Assembly: GCA_026168455.1 (NCBI GenBank)
Contig: CM047427.1
Span: 39,126,905-39,190,904, forward strand
Length of the DNA: 64,000 nucleotides
Origin: Theocolax elegans
Taxonomy: Eukaryota; Arthropoda; Insecta; Hymenoptera; Cerocephalidae
Direction: 5' to 3'
Positions 22,211 through 36,663 of this stretch are shown here, in pieces. Below the pieces are notes generated by a model, which saw only the letters and a program-made list of their open reading frames with translations, did no database searches and was not told the DNA's origin. Within the stretch, counting starts at the first letter, position 1, and every line of letters begins with the position of its first letter. Both the position numbers and the translations under genes were made by a program.

Positions 22211-22854
22211 ATTGTTATGTCCTGAATACTAAAAATTTAACCCAAACAATGACGCCTGTCACTTAGCTAGGACTCGAACTTAGGGAATGTTTGAGTAAAC
22301 TAAGAGTACGTTTTACACGACATAAACGTATAATCTAGTGACAGGAAAGAAGGAAGCTCTTTCCACACTAATATGAATTATTTTTATGTAAATTGATTAC
22401 TTACTTTCTATTTCTTCCCTTGAAGTCCTTTGCTGCTTTGTATGTTGGGAAGATTAATAATTAACACTTTGGTTATTTATTGATTTAAATATTATAAGTA
22501 TGATTTATTAATTTAGCACTTTATAATATAATTGGTTTTTCTTATTTTATCTTTAGTACTCTCAACTTTTCGTATTTGAGAGACCAGCCGACACGTAATT
22601 CGAACTGCCGGATTATAGGTCAACATCTTCAATTTATTGTAAAAGATTATTTGTAAATTATAAAATTAGTTTACAAATTTTAGTCAAATGTTACAATGAT
22701 CTCATTTAACAAATCGCTGAGTTTGTATTTTGACTCTTCGATTCATTGCTAATATCCAAGCCATTTACGAAACTCTGTTTTCGCATTCTTTAAGCTGCAG
22801 TTGTTAATTACGACTTGTTGTCGATTTGAAATTATAAAATTAAAAGTATACGTA
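22211..22854. other. AT-rich, nothing recognised
   Basis: No frame or repeat with recognisable identity. Confidence 0.5.
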
Positions 22855-23095
22855 ATTTTAGGTATCTTAAAAGTAACGGTAATTGGTGTTATCCACCCAA
22901 CTGGATCGTAGAGATGTCCGATAAATGAGAGTGCACTCCTCTTTATTCGTTATTTCGCGTATACTTGGCTCACCGTTCAGGCAGAATGAGAAACAATCTT
23001 AAGTTGGTTGCCAGGAAATGCCTAGCATTTTGAATACTTCTATATGATGCCAAACACGTTGAAGAAAAGGAGCTATTTGATTAGAAGGTAACGGC
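22855..23095 (-). pseudogene. BEL/Pao retrotransposon pol scrap
   Basis: On the minus strand, KMLGISWQPT is followed, after a stop and a one-base shift, by EPSIREIT and then SALSFIGHLYDPVGWITPI. The order LGISW, then S-LSFIG-LYDP-GW-TP, is characteristic of the region after the RT core in BEL/Pao polyproteins. Only about 80 codons remain. Confidence 0.7.
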
Positions 23096-23105
23096 GATAA
23101 TATAC

Positions 23106-23760
23106 TTAACCCTTTAACGACCAAAATGCTCAATTTTTCTGTCGATTTTCAACGCGTTTTTTCGGTAGTCATAGGCCTTAGAGAATTTTGCCAACACGTA
23201 TTTTGATGGAAAATTTAACGCTCTTTCAGAATCTTTTTTTGAAATTGCGATTGATTGCGTTATAAAAAAGTTATAGCTAATTAAACAATAAAAAACGTGA
23301 AAAATTTTGCAAAACATCAAGTTTGCGATTTTTTTAGCAATGTTACCGCAAAGAAATCATCTTATTAATATGATCAGGGGTGATCACGACTACGAGAGTA
23401 TCTCCAGGAATTTTGGTGGAATTTCTGAACCACTTCTTCCAACAAAATGGCGGCAAAATAAAAAAAAAATCCATAAAAACCATAACTCATTTTTTATCTC
23501 GGAAACCATTGAGTTTAGAGGATAAGTTCATGGAACAAAAAAGTCTTAGAATTAATCGAGAAACACGCCTGAATTTTTTCAGAATTTTCCGAGGCAATGT
23601 TTGAATTTTTGGGAAATACAAAAAATCCATTTTTTCAAAATCATCTCCAAAAATTCTGAAAAAATCCAGGCTTGTTCCTTGATGAATTCGTGTGCAAAAG
23701 TGAGAGTGTGCAAATTCGTGGTAATCACCTTGTGGGTAATACCAGATTTAAATGACCATT
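23106..23760 (+). repeat. TTAA-ended interspersed repeat, possibly piggyBac-derived
   Basis: Starts TTAA-ccctttaacgaccaaaatg, the same end type as at 7141-7177. Contains a hairpin: gcctgaattttttcagaatttt near 23570 mirrors aaaattctgaaaaaatccaggc near 23650. The far end was not found. Confidence 0.4.
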
Positions 23761-24142
23761 GTCATAAATCTTATGATTAATTCTTGTCGATCTACTTTGT
23801 GGTACATTTACATCACATTTCTTTCTCTTGGACATATCACTCAGTCGACAAAACTCTCTTTCTTTGTAGCAACTTACAATGATCTAATTTATTATTCATA
23901 ATTCTATATTTGATTATTAAAAATGATATAAGACGATAATATTTGTTTGCAAATTCCTTTATGGTCGGAATCTTAAATAAGTACTTACAAATTTTATGTT
24001 AATAATATAATTAATTTTCATAGAAATTTCAAAATGTTTATTTTAAATTTTTGCTGTTACTATTCAACGTAATAGAAAGTTCGAGGGATCGAGATGCCAA
24101 ATTAGCATAAATAAATGCGAAAATTAAATGCTTCGGAGATAT

Positions 24143-25509
24143 GGGCAAATCTCCCCAACTTTTAATTTTTGGCAAAAAAATGTGGGATCAGGCAATTTTA
24201 GAAGCACACCTTTGAAATTTGGTATGAAAGATTAGGAATATTATTGGAATTGATTGGTATAATGTGCTTTCATGAGCGAGAAACGCTCCAAAAGTTGTGC
24301 GCGATATTTCATTTTTTTTATAATAAGATCAGAAAAAATAGTGCTATATTCATTAAGATTTTATTTATAAAGCATAGAATAATAAAAATATAACGAAATA
24401 TAATAAACGGCAGTAACTGTCACAGAATAACAACTTATAGTCGATATAATTGAAAATTCCACACAAAACAGCTCTAACTTTCCCTCCCCTCCCTTTTCTC
24501 ATACGAAAATTTTCATGCAAACCGTGCTGTCAAGTTAAGTCTATCTGTTAGTAAACATCGGTCGGTTCCGTAAATTCTAGTAAACGCGTACGATTTCGGC
24601 CAATAGTTTGTGGAAATAATACTAAATTTTATTGAAATTTCAATGAAGATGTATTCTACTTGTCACAGAAAATCCAATTTGTAATTTATTCATGTTTTAA
24701 TTAATTATAGTTAATTTTTTTTAAATCAGCACTTCTTAAAAAAATTGTTTACATTGCTGTAACTTTTGGAGCATTAATAAAAAAACTATAATTTGAAAGA
24801 TTGTTGGATTTAGTATGTTCTTTAAGAGATTTTTTACTATTTTGATGTGCTGTATACAGAAAAAATACGACAGTCTTCCAAAGTCACATTGCTATAAATT
24901 TTTCGACGATTTTCGCATGAATTCTTTTACTTAAATTTTATTTTCTACTTCATTTTTGCAAGCACATACTTGCACTATACCTCAATCTATTTATTTTTAC
25001 ATCTACTAAATGTAGAATTTGGTTATTTGCTGATTTCGAAAATACTCCAGTCAATAGAAAGAAAAATATGATAATTTTAAAATTTAGTGAAATTCCAGTG
25101 ACACAATTTCAAACCATTGAAACTTTTTATTGGAAGGGAGCACATCAAAATATGGAAGACTTTTTTGATGCGCTATTAAAATAGAATACTTGTTTAAAGT
25201 TTCAACCATTTCTAAGCAATGCTTCAAATTTTACAGTAACCATAATAAATTATTATTTATAAGTGACACGATGTTTCATCATTTTTCTTATATTTTTCAA
25301 TTATTGAAGCATCAATTTGATTATTGAAATCATCAATTTAATTATTGAAATCAATTTGAAAAAAAGGAGTTTGACAAAGTATCTATTGAGCTTCAACCGT
25401 ATAGATGGAGTATAGAATTATAAATTGAAACTGTTACAAAGAGGTTAAACACATTTTAATGCTGCAAAATCAGTGAGTGACACAGAAAAAAAGTTAAGGA
25501 GATTTGCCC
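24143..25509. mobile_element. non-autonomous DNA element with terminal inverted repeats
   Basis: Left end GGGCAAATCTCCCCAACTTTT at 24143; right end reads GGGCAAATCTCCTTAACTTTTT on the opposite strand, ending at 25509. Twelve terminal bases are identical. No ORF lies between. The flanks (atat / acat) give no clear target duplication. Superfamily unknown. Confidence 0.55.
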
Positions 25510-26069
25510 ACATAACCTAAAATAGGTTAAGTAGATTAAAAAAGTATTTCTTAATTAAGAAGAATTGTGAAAAATAAACGAATATTTATAAATTAAATAT
25601 AAATTAAATCATGTGTACTTACCTTAGTATACGCTGTATCTGTGTCAGAAATATTCTTCGCCGATAACCGTGCTCGGCTAGTCAGCTACGTGTCGTACGA
25701 AGTACAATATACGACACCCGCGGAGTATGGCGATATCCGCCTTTAGGATAGGAAATAATAGCGGGTATATTTAATAATTACGCGCGATTTCATATAATTA
25801 GAAGATATATTAATAATAATCGTAGAAAAATAATAATAGTTAAAGTATCAGTCAAGACAATGCTATTACAAGGTAATGCACGATACACTAAAATAATTAA
25901 GATACCTAGCGTAACAAGTCACAATATCGCGAATAACTAACAAAGAGAGGTTCCAGGGTCCGGGTTACGGATTTTTTTACAACTTTGGGAACTGTTTTCT
26001 GGTGCACAAATATGAAAGAATTCAAGTAAAATTCAATCTCATAGGCTATTTGACGTTAGCATTAAATAA

Positions 26070-26450
26070 AAAATTGTGAGAAATGTATGCTTCAGGTTGG
26101 TTACTCATAACTCAAAAGCATTTAAATATAGACAATCAAACTTATATCTGATAAAAAGATGAGATCAAATAGATACGGTTTGAAGAAAAAAAGCTAAAAT
26201 ATTTTAATTGCGTCAAAAGTTATGGAAGAAGTAAGAATAAGATGAAATTTTTGCTTAAAAAGTCCATTAAGTTTAAATACATTTTCGTTAAAATTTCATC
26301 TTGTTCTTATTTTTTCCATACCTTTTGGCCAAATTAAAATATTTAAGTTTCCTTTTTTCAAGTCTCATCTACTTGATTGCAACTCTTTGTGAGATTTCTA
26401 TCTTTAAATGCTTCTGAGTTATCAGTAATCAAACTGAAATATACAATTCT
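26070..26450. repeat. foldback element, about 170-base arms
   Basis: The left arm has ttactcataactcaaaagca and gaataagatgaaattt; the right arm carries the reverse complements (aaatttcatcttgttctta, tgcttctgagttatcagtaa) with scattered differences around an axis near 26265. Confidence 0.65.
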
Positions 26451-27013
26451 CAAAGTAGCAACATATACATACTTAATATTACTTAACATATACCTACTTA
26501 ATATTATTATTAACTAATATATGCAAGTGTAAGTATCTATAGTTTATTGTAAAAATCATTAAAATATCATATTCGTAAGTTTGGTATACACAAAAAGTGT
26601 GAAAACGTAATCATGTGCGAGCTTGAGTGCGTACATCGAGCTTGGAGTTGTCATTTAAGTAAGCGTCATAAATGCGCTACGCTAAATTTGCAATTACTTT
26701 GTAACTAATAGAAATATTTCAACAAACCAAAATTGAGCATATTTGCCTTGACATAAGCTTTCTTTTCATCTGGGTTAAATGTTATAATTATTATTAGAAT
26801 CAATTTTATACCGTTATAAACAAATTAGTTTCCGTATTTTTAGCTTAATTTATTGCTTTTTACAAGTTATAATAACATTCAGTACATTGTGACATCCCAA
26901 ACGCGATACACAGAAATTCTAATGTCTATCTCAGTTAAATAGCGTAAAGAATATAACTACATAAGCTAACACTAACGATTAGCTAATGTAGACATGCCAA
27001 ACTATCCCGTATA

Positions 27014-27098
27014 AGGGAATGAGATAGCTCTGCGGTAAAGTCTCTGACTGCCACGCGCTATGACGGGGTTCGATTCCCGGCGAGGGCAGATTTTTTTT
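27014..27098 (+). repeat. tRNA-like sequence with polymerase III B box and T-run
   Basis: Contains GGGTTCGATTCCCGGC, a perfect B box/T-arm, and an A-box-like ATAGCTCTGCGGTAAAG, followed immediately by eight T (27091-27098). The centre resembles a Gly(GCC) anticodon loop, but the acceptor and anticodon stems do not pair. A pseudo-tRNA or the head of a tRNA-derived SINE. Confidence 0.6.
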
Positions 27099-27559
27099 AT
27101 TTTACATTTAATGTTTAAAGAATTAGTTTAAACATTAAAAAGTGGAAAATTGTAAAATTTATAATTTGCCAGTTTTGCTCTGAATATCATTGCGATACGA
27201 CCAAAACTGACAAAGATGCTAATAATTACTATATAAAACAATTGTTATAAATTATTAAAATCTATTTAAATATTCCATATGTAATAATAATAAGATACTA
27301 AATTTAAAATTATTGTTTACTGCAATTTACAGTGAAAATTGACATTAGGCCAATTTTCAATGAAATTATAAGTTTTACAATAAACCAAGACTTGCGTATA
27401 GATTAAGCATATTGTAAAACTTATACCGTTTCTATTATAATTAAACAATATAATAACTGATATATTTATAACGCAAAACAAAGTACATTGAAAGCAACGA
27501 CATCTCAGGCTACCAATACAGATACGTCGACGCATGTATGTGAGACGGCCCATGGTGAG

Positions 27560-28285
27560 GGAAGCAAAAGCCTAAGAAAGATCAAGCCGATTCCACCTCA
27601 ACGGGAAAGTTTCCCCCACTACTGCTAACCGACAAGCCTGGATAAAAACAACAGCTCTCGCTGCCTCGAGAGCATTTTCGTCGTGAACAACGATGGGTTT
27701 AAGCGGCCTCATCGCATTAATAGAGTCCGTATGACTCCCTATAAATTTATCAATTGTATGACTCCTCGAGTGGGTCGATGTAAGGGAGCTATATCTCCCA
27801 AATAAAGAAATAGCAAAATGTTATTACTCTGTATTACAATCATTTCATAAAACCGCATAAAGTATAAATAATCAATGCTTGTGGGAATAGTTAGCCTATT
27901 AAGTCTAAAGGAATCGCAGTACCATTCATAAGGTGACGCGGGAGAAGAGAATTTGTTTTCTCTTCGAACTACGTCATTGAATAGATATTGGGATCTTTAG
28001 ACTTAAATTGTTAAACTGTTATAGCTCGCATGTTAACGCGTGACAAGAGAATTTGGTTTCTCTTCGACCTACGTTACTGGGTTAAAACGGGACTACAATT
28101 ATGGGCAACGCTTATCCATTACAAGTATTAACGATGAAATGCTCATTCGTCACTAGGTTGTTGGATGAGAACGTTTCCCTACCCAGCACGGAGTGGTGAA
28201 TTAATAAAAATGAAATTTAAAGACATAATTTCAATTTTATAATTTATTATGCGACAAAACAGGACCGTCACAACATGCATTTAAT
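27560..28285. repeat. LTR-like or leader-like block with paired hairpins
   Basis: GC-richer island with no ORF. Two hairpins AAGAGAA / TTTCTCTT lie exactly 100 bases apart (27945-27964 and 28045-28064). Each sits inside a further stem: GTGACG/CGTCAT for the first and TAACG/CGTTA for the second. AAGTCTAAAG (27901) pairs with CTTTAGACTT (27993). It ends near a TGTGACGG string on the minus strand (about 28270). Possibly a solo LTR or leader of a Gypsy relative; unproven. Confidence 0.4.
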
Positions 28286-28363
28286 AACTTTTTTTCTTTT
28301 GCATGTTAGAATAATAACTATTTTATAGAAAGCAAGTAATAAAATTCAAAAATTTGTATTTAA

Positions 28364-30907
28364 GGGGGTATCCTGCTTTGGAAGGCCTAAAAAACCGTTT
28401 TTTAGGGAAATTTTTTAGGATAGAAAAAAATAACCAACTGCAAAGAACTTTCCGGAATATTTTATTATATAATTGAACATAATAAAAAAATTTTTTTAAA
28501 GAAAAATATCAAAATGCAGCCGATTATTTGGCACATTTGTTGGGCAATCCGTAATCCGAGTCTTCTATTGGCGGGAGTGATAGAGCTCTTAAACTTGATC
28601 TGAAACAGAAAGCTAAAAAAAATTTCATTTTCATACATGTATTTTCTATTTGAACCAAGAAAAATCCGAAGAAATTGTGAAATTTGCAATTTTTTCCGAA
28701 TTTGAAGTAAAGAGTGCTTTTTACGAGAAAAAAAATCTCTTAAATGTGCTGAAAAAGTGTTTTAGAAATTTATTTCCAAAAACCTTTTTGGTTCATATTG
28801 AAGAGTAGATGAAACTGAAGCTAAAAAACTTCAGATCGTTACAATAGCTTATTTATTTTTTTGCAAACACGCCCGTCAGTTTAGAAAAAGTGGAAATCGA
28901 AAACTCGAGAAAAACGTATGTATGTCGACATTATCCGCGAACATTTTATATTGCTAGGCCAATTTTCAAATTGAGTAATTGCATGGTATGCAGAACTGCT
29001 GAATATCCTTCATTGAACATTACTGCAGCCATATACGTAGCAATTTCTACGAATTTTGACCAGAATTGAGATGTTTCGGAGTTATGCGCCAGACAGTGGA
29101 GTTGAACGATTCGTTCGAATTTTGCGTGTGTCCACCTAAAGATCGCGTCATGAGATCGTCATTCGTAAGTTCTTCGTAGATTGGATGAATATGTTCCTCC
29201 ACTTTTTCGTCAATCAATCGAGCGGAATGTTTGAAGGATGCAAGACGATTCGTAGCTTCGGCTTTGCGCCATTCACACCAGCTGTCAGTGCCTGTCGGAC
29301 AATTCTCGTGACGAGGAGATTCATCAGTTGAACAATAATGATCCAGCGTTGCCATCACAGCCTTTTTCATATCTTGGACAGAATGAATATTCCTTCGAAT
29401 TGCTAAACCATAATATATTGTCAACTTTTTGATGAGACTCTCTGTTAGACGCTTTTTTCCTCCAAGCTTCTCTTCCTTCCTTTTATTTCGGAGTCGAGTA
29501 CCCATGCGCTTTTGTACGTGTCCCACGCACTCATTTTTTGTCACAGGGTAATCATCACCATATGGATTTATTTTCACAATACCATTGAAAGTTTTCGAAT
29601 CATCGTCGCCGATGTAATTCGTATACTTTACTCCAAAATTTTTAACAGACCACAAAAACATCTCCACGATTGAATCTACCTCCATCTTCCCTGCTGAACC
29701 ATCGTGATTTGAAGAGCATGATTCTTTATGATCATTATACCATTCTTCAAATTCTTCTTCGTCTAATATATTCTTTTGTAAAGCACATGAATGACAATAT
29801 GCACTTTTTACAATAAGGTCGACTACTTTGCCAGAGTAATATGCAATGAGCGTTGTAACACCAAACAATGAAGTAAAACCTCGTTTTTTCCAGGATCCAT
29901 CGCCAGAAACTTTCAAACAGTCAGCAGATCTATCATGTTCTATATTTTTTTCTTTCTCTTCTTTGACAGTTTTTTCACAAACGCTTTTGAACATTGATTT
30001 TGACGCTGTATATAAATGCTGCACAATTTGATCATACGTTGATTTTGCTAAACCTTGACATATATCCATAAGTCCACAAAACACATTGATACCTTCTCGT
30101 CCAACATCGAAAAGCCTCATAACAAAAACAATTCGTCTATTTATTTCGAATCCAGTGTTTATAAACGGTCCTGAATTTATTTCTCTATGACCACACATAC
30201 ATGATAATACAATTTTGAAATCTAAGCCTCGATGTCCGCTCTCTGAAAATTGTATATTTTGTTTGCAAGATCTGCAAATTACGATATCAGAAAATCAAAA
30301 AATACTGTGACAAACTCGATTATTCGATAGCAGTGAGTTGGATGCACAATGATGTTCTCGGTGCTAGCGGTAGCTAATTTTCTCTCAGTACTACTTCTGT
30401 TGCACTCTGTATCGTCTGATACTGTTGTGAATTGATTACCATGGAATTTTCGTTTCCGTGGTTTTGCAGCATGATTACTATTCGATTTGTCACTTTTCGG
30501 ATAACTAGACATGATTATATTGAAGCGCACTCGTCAATAGTCAGAGCAGAACTAAACGTTACGCCACAAACAGCTCTATAGGAAGCAGGTACACACAGAT
30601 TATATACCGATGACACATACTAAGGTTCAAAAGACGCTTCTATGAAAGCAAAATATTATTTTGGACAGCTGCTGAACCTTTTCAGGTATATAGTTTCGAG
30701 TTTAGAGACGAGGGGAGGAGCGCGCGCGTTTCAGTCTGACCGAGCACTGGCACTTGCTCGATGCCCCGTTGCGTTTAGTGCTGTATCTTCGGAAATACTA
30801 CGAATCCGACTCTATAACTTCGGATATATGTTCTTATACATATAACGAATAGATTTAAGCAATAAAAAAAATTCGATTTTTTGAACGTTCTAAATCAGGA
30901 TACCCCC
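28364..30907 (-). mobile_element. Kolobok-like DNA transposon with TTAA duplications
   Basis: Bounded by TTAA at 28360-28363 and 30908-30911. Both ends read GGGGGTATCCTG inward, with imperfect similarity continuing to about 34 bases. It encloses one transposase pseudogene on the minus strand. A TTAA duplication plus this transposase type fits the Kolobok superfamily; the transposase domain is also described as Mutator-like in domain databases (from memory). Length 2544 bp. Confidence 0.8.
28950..30530 (-). pseudogene. Kolobok/Mutator-like transposase, frameshifted
   Basis: The N-terminus (ATG near 30512-30530) has the basic motif KPRKRKFHGNQFT. After a frameshift at a run of A near 30297 it resumes with ICRSCKQNIQFSESGHRG and CGHREINSGPF. 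Central blocks: SGDGSWKKRGFTSLFG, NHDGSAGKMEVD, YIGDDDSKTF, GHVQKRMGTRLR and QNSNESFNS, which together identify the family. A second frameshift near 29060 moves the C-terminus (FVEIATYMAAVMFNEGYS) to another frame that closes near 28950. Two simple indels are the visible damage, so inactivation is fairly recent. The 383-codon middle segment is 29047-30198. Confidence 0.82.
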
Positions 30908-30911
30908 TTAA

Positions 30912-32740
<1,829 letters not shown>

Positions 32741-32853
32741 AACTTCTTGAATATATTGCATATCAACAGATATCTAAATACATTGCCCAGCTGAATATAT
32801 TAGACAGATGTCAATCTAGCTACAGGAAAAAATACAGTGTACACACGGCTACA

Positions 32854-33880
32854 GTGAGAGTGGTTGATGACATTAGGGAGAATATTGATAACAGATTTGT
32901 TACTCTTTTGCCATACCTTACGGGTAGATTACAGACCGTGAACCTATCTAGTGGTGAATTCAGTGAATCTTTGGAAAGGGTAAAGGGAGTTCCACAAGGC
33001 TCCATATTGGGCCCTCTTTTGTTCCTTTTGTTTATTAATGACTTACCGTTATGCCTGTTTGATTGTGTCCGAGGTAAATTTTGCGAGATTGAAACTATCG
33101 TAAGGACAATTAATATAAATTTACAAAGGATCGACCTACGGGCCAAGAACAACGGCTTACTAATAAACGCGAGGAAGTCTAAAGCCATTTGGTTGGGGTC
33201 AAGAGGATTTATTAACCGCATTAGTGATAATGACAACTTCGAAATTAAGCTTGGAAACGAAAAAATTATCATCTGCCCTTCTCTGAAGTTGCTTGGAGTT
33301 ACACTCGATTCTACCCTTTCATGGCGAGAACAATGCACTGCCACTGCAAAAAAGTTCTATTCCTCGTTGTTCCGTTTGAAGAAGTCTAGTTGTGCCTTGC
33401 CAAATAATGTAAAGCTGACTCTAATCAGGTCATTGGTCTTCCCGTATTTGGATTATTATTGCCCTGCACTCTTTTTTGATCTCTCTAAAGAGTTATCCTT
33501 GAAGTTATCAAGGTGCAAAAATGCATCTCTACGTTTTGTCACTGGACTGAGAAAATTTGAACATATCACTCCAGTATATAGGGAGCTGCAGCTGCTTACC
33601 TACACACAAAGGCGTGACTATCTCTGCATCTGTCTGTTTGTGAACATCTTGAAGTTATAACAACCACCTTATTTGCACGTTTGCTTCCAATTCGACCATT
33701 GGGTAAATAAGGGACAGTTCGTGAAGCAGAGTGGGACCTTGTCGTCAAATTTGCAAACACAGAATGCTTTAGACTGTCCTTTGCCATATCAATGGTACGT
33801 CTATGGAATCAACTCCCCGAGGAACTACGACAGTGTTACAGGTCACAAGCGTTCAAAGCAAGGCTCTATAAGTACATAAT
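32854..33880 (+). pseudogene. LINE-A reverse transcriptase, internal deletion
   Basis: Shows GVPQGSILGPLLFLLFINDLP, then KNNGLLINARKSKAIWLG, CPSLKLLGVTLDSTLSW and LIRSLVFPYLDYY. The segment with the catalytic YADD box is missing between INDLPLCLFD and the thumb region, so it cannot be active. The frame ends at 33660; the C-terminus (MVRLWNQLPEELRQCY) continues in other frames to about 33880. Confidence 0.88.
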
Positions 33881-34131
33881 TAGCTGTGACGCGATTTGCT
33901 AATATCTGTGTCTTTTTATTCAGTATTTAATGTTTTGTTATGTATTAATAATCAATTTATTATATAGTTTTTAAGTTTAACTTTAGTTTGATAACTCAAT
34001 TTATTTTATGTAAAAGACTCAATTTTTGTATCTATGTATTTTTTATTTTTAAATTATATAACGTAAGCAATTATGTAATTTACTATGTAGCGGCTACCTA
34101 GGACCACGAGTCCTTTGCCGTCACATAAAGT

Positions 34132-34132
34132 A

Positions 34133-34176
<44 letters not shown>

Positions 34177-34178
34177 CT
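34132..34178 (+). repeat. (ATCT)n microsatellite tail of LINE-A
   Basis: About eleven atct units directly after the LINE 3' UTR. Confidence 0.9.
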
Positions 34179-34189
34179 CTCTGTTCTAG

Positions 34190-35210
34190 ATGCACAAATA
34201 GTATTTCTACTTATATTAGAGTATGTGCTTTGTGTGATAGGATCTTTCATCCGGACTGTGTTAAACAATACTTAAACAATAAGCCGAGTGATCTATGTTG
34301 CAATTTGAATTTAAGTATTCCGATACTTAAATCGCAATATTTGACTAATATTAATGGTATAACATCATCCATATTATGAAGATCTGTTCGCCATTCTACA
34401 TTCGACGCGGCGCGAAATCTTCACTGTATACTTAATTAATCTTGTAATAGTCAACTAGATAATTCACCTGAGATTAATTATACTGGTACCAATATGGATT
34501 TGCCGAGTAATTGGGATAACTCAATCCCAACAGACTGCTTTTCTTTTTATTAGTGCGAAAGCTGATTCAACTTTTATTAAGAAAAAGAACTTGAAAAATT
34601 TGATAATAATTTTGAAATATTTAATAAATGCATATCTGATGTTGAGATTGAGAATTCAGCTTTACGTGACGAGATTCAGCAACTTAACAAATTGAAAACC
34701 AATACATCTTCTAATACCCAGCTTAGAGTTACGGGTGCTCCTTCGGCCTGTCAAATCCCGATTAAAGAGTTATCACTGAGAATTCTAACTCTTCTTAAAC
34801 TTGATAATTTATATAGTGATATACTCGATGTACATCCTTTCTCGCCAAACACCAGTACTTCTACTTCGGTACCAGATTCAAATTCTCAACATCCAGTCAC
34901 CAAATTATTTGTTATTAGGTTTAATTCGATTGAAGTGCGTAGTTATGTTTTAGAAGCTAAGCATGAATTTGGAATAATTAAATATGGCCAGATTGTTGAC
35001 AACTCGGGAGATTTTAGTTCTAAGCAAGTAGGTTTATTCGAGATGTTACCTGCTCCTATTCATGAATTACGTTTGTTGACAAAAAGTAAACTTGAACCTC
35101 TTAATTATAAGTATATTTGGGTGCGTAATGGCAAAATATTTGTCCGCAAAAATGACAGTGGTGACCGTGTACAGATTATAACTGCGTCCGACCTAGATAA
35201 ATTATTGTGA
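34190..35210 (+). pseudogene. LINE-B ORF1 (PHD-like finger, coiled coil, RNA-binding end)
   Basis: The first part encodes VCALCDRIFHPDCVKQYL, a PHD-like zinc finger of the kind seen in CR1-type ORF1 proteins. After stops comes a helical stretch (FEIFNKCISDVEIENSALRD), and the 172-codon open part 34692-35210 holds KLFVIRFNSIEVRSYVLEA, LLPAPIHELRLLTKSK and YKYIWVRNGKIFVRKND. ORF1 proteins bind element RNA. Stops at the start make it a pseudogene. Confidence 0.75.
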
Positions 35211-35294
35211 TTGCAAACTGATAGTAATGATGCCCAATCAACATTTAAATATAAGTCAAAATTACGTGTAGCCTAAATTAATGCTAATTCTATT

Positions 35295-36083
35295 ATGGAT
35301 CACTTGGCTGAAATTGACTCTTTTCTCAATTTGGAAAATATTGATGTTCTTTCAATCTCAAAGTCCTGGTTAACTCCAAATCGGACAGATTCTATCTATA
35401 ATATACCAAATTACTCATTAGTTCGTAATGATAGAGGTCTTATATTTATTACTGGAAAACGTTATTATACGACATACGTAATAATGTAACTTTTAAAGTG
35501 CTTGATGCACTACAGATTAAAAATCTCAATGAAACTGAGTTTTTACTATTAGACTTAGCTTTAAGTAATACAAAAATCCTGTTTGTTTCGTCTTATAGAA
35601 GACCGAATGTTGTTGCTGGTGATTTAAATTCCAATTCACTTATTAACGACTATTATAGCAAACATTCGATGGACTTAATTATAGGAAATTCTTAACATCT
35701 TGTACCCTTCAATGCAACTCACCACAAAGGGAAAGCTAATACTTGGTCGGACTTCAACCTGGTTGATTCAGGTGATAAGATAGTTGCTACTAACCAATCG
35801 TAGAAACCTTGTATTAACGGCCATAACTATATCTATATCGATTACAAATTGACTTCATGTATTCTAAAGTATAACGAGGTTACTTTTCGTGATTTTATGG
35901 ATTTTTCCCCGTCTTACTTTGTGACCTCGGTTACCCTTGATCTTGTTAATATTACTGAGATTCCTGTCAATTGCTGGACGGTCGATTCTTACTTTGACTT
36001 CCTTCGTAATATTCTTATTGCAAATCTTGATAAATTTGCTCCGACAGTAACAAAACATGTTCGTCGATGTCCGGCACCTTGGT
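35295..36083 (+). pseudogene. LINE-B apurinic-like endonuclease remnant
   Basis: MDHLAEIDSFLNLENIDVLS and SISKSWLTPNRTDSIYNIP match the beginning of the endonuclease of CR1/Jockey ORF2. Later pieces (VSSYRRPN, GDLNSNSLINDYY, CWTVDSYFDFLRN) appear in shifted frames with deletions. It ends CPAPWL at the Gypsy-2 junction. Confidence 0.75.
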
Positions 36084-36663
36084 TGCGACGCGCAATAATT
36101 GCACGCGCTAATTAATAATTTAGCATAATAATTATTAAATTAATAAGTTTAAGACTCGTAGTATAGTAAGATAGCTTCGCGACTAACACGCGTCGTAAAA
36201 TGCGAGTTCAACGACCGCGATATAAATAGCCAAGGGTCATTGACCGCTCCCCCACTACTGCGCCTATTGGCCAGTTCATTGACCTCGTTCGGAGTGGGAC
36301 AACCGCGTTCTGCGCATGCGCGCTCTCGCAGATCGGGTATATAAGGCGCGCCGAGAACTCCTGTAAGCAGTCTGGATCAGGGAGCCGGAGGAAGCTGGTC
36401 GTGAGCACACGGCCAGACTGAATCTTATCACATGTCGGTAAACTAAACCTACCGTCCCGTAACCGCTTCCCGACCGTATCCTCGTCAGCACACGTGGATT
36501 ATCCCAACCGTATCTTCTTGAGCACACGTAGATTATCCCGACCGTATCTTCGTGAGCATACGTAGATTATCCCGACCGTACCCTCGTAAACACACGTGGG
36601 TTAACCCGACCGTATCTTCGTGAGCACACGTAGATTATCCCGACCGTATCCTCGTGAGCATAC
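36084..36663 (+). repeat. Gypsy-2 5' LTR, 3' part deleted
   Basis: Starts TGCGACGCGCAATAATTGC, matching 40541 onward with a few changes and small indels. A run of about six imperfect copies of a 33-base unit (cccgaccgtatcttcgtga) reaches the gag fragment directly, so the rest of the LTR is gone. Confidence 0.85.

Larger units (their letters stand above)
32741..34180 (+). mobile_element. LINE-A: non-LTR retrotransposon, 5' truncated
   Basis: CR1/Jockey-type reverse transcriptase remnant followed by a short 3' UTR (gtagcggctacctaggacca) and an (ATCT)n tail, the usual arrangement for a target-primed insertion. It sits in the Lowfat intron in opposite orientation to the gene. Confidence 0.8.

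Noticed and set aside
23730..23900. Possible small minus-strand coding start (MSKRKKCDVNVPQ)
   Set aside because: About 35 codons with no homologue I know and no supported splice site; could be an exon but not supportable.
27014..27090. Functional tRNA gene
   Set aside because: B box is perfect, but the acceptor and anticodon stems do not pair, so called tRNA-like only.
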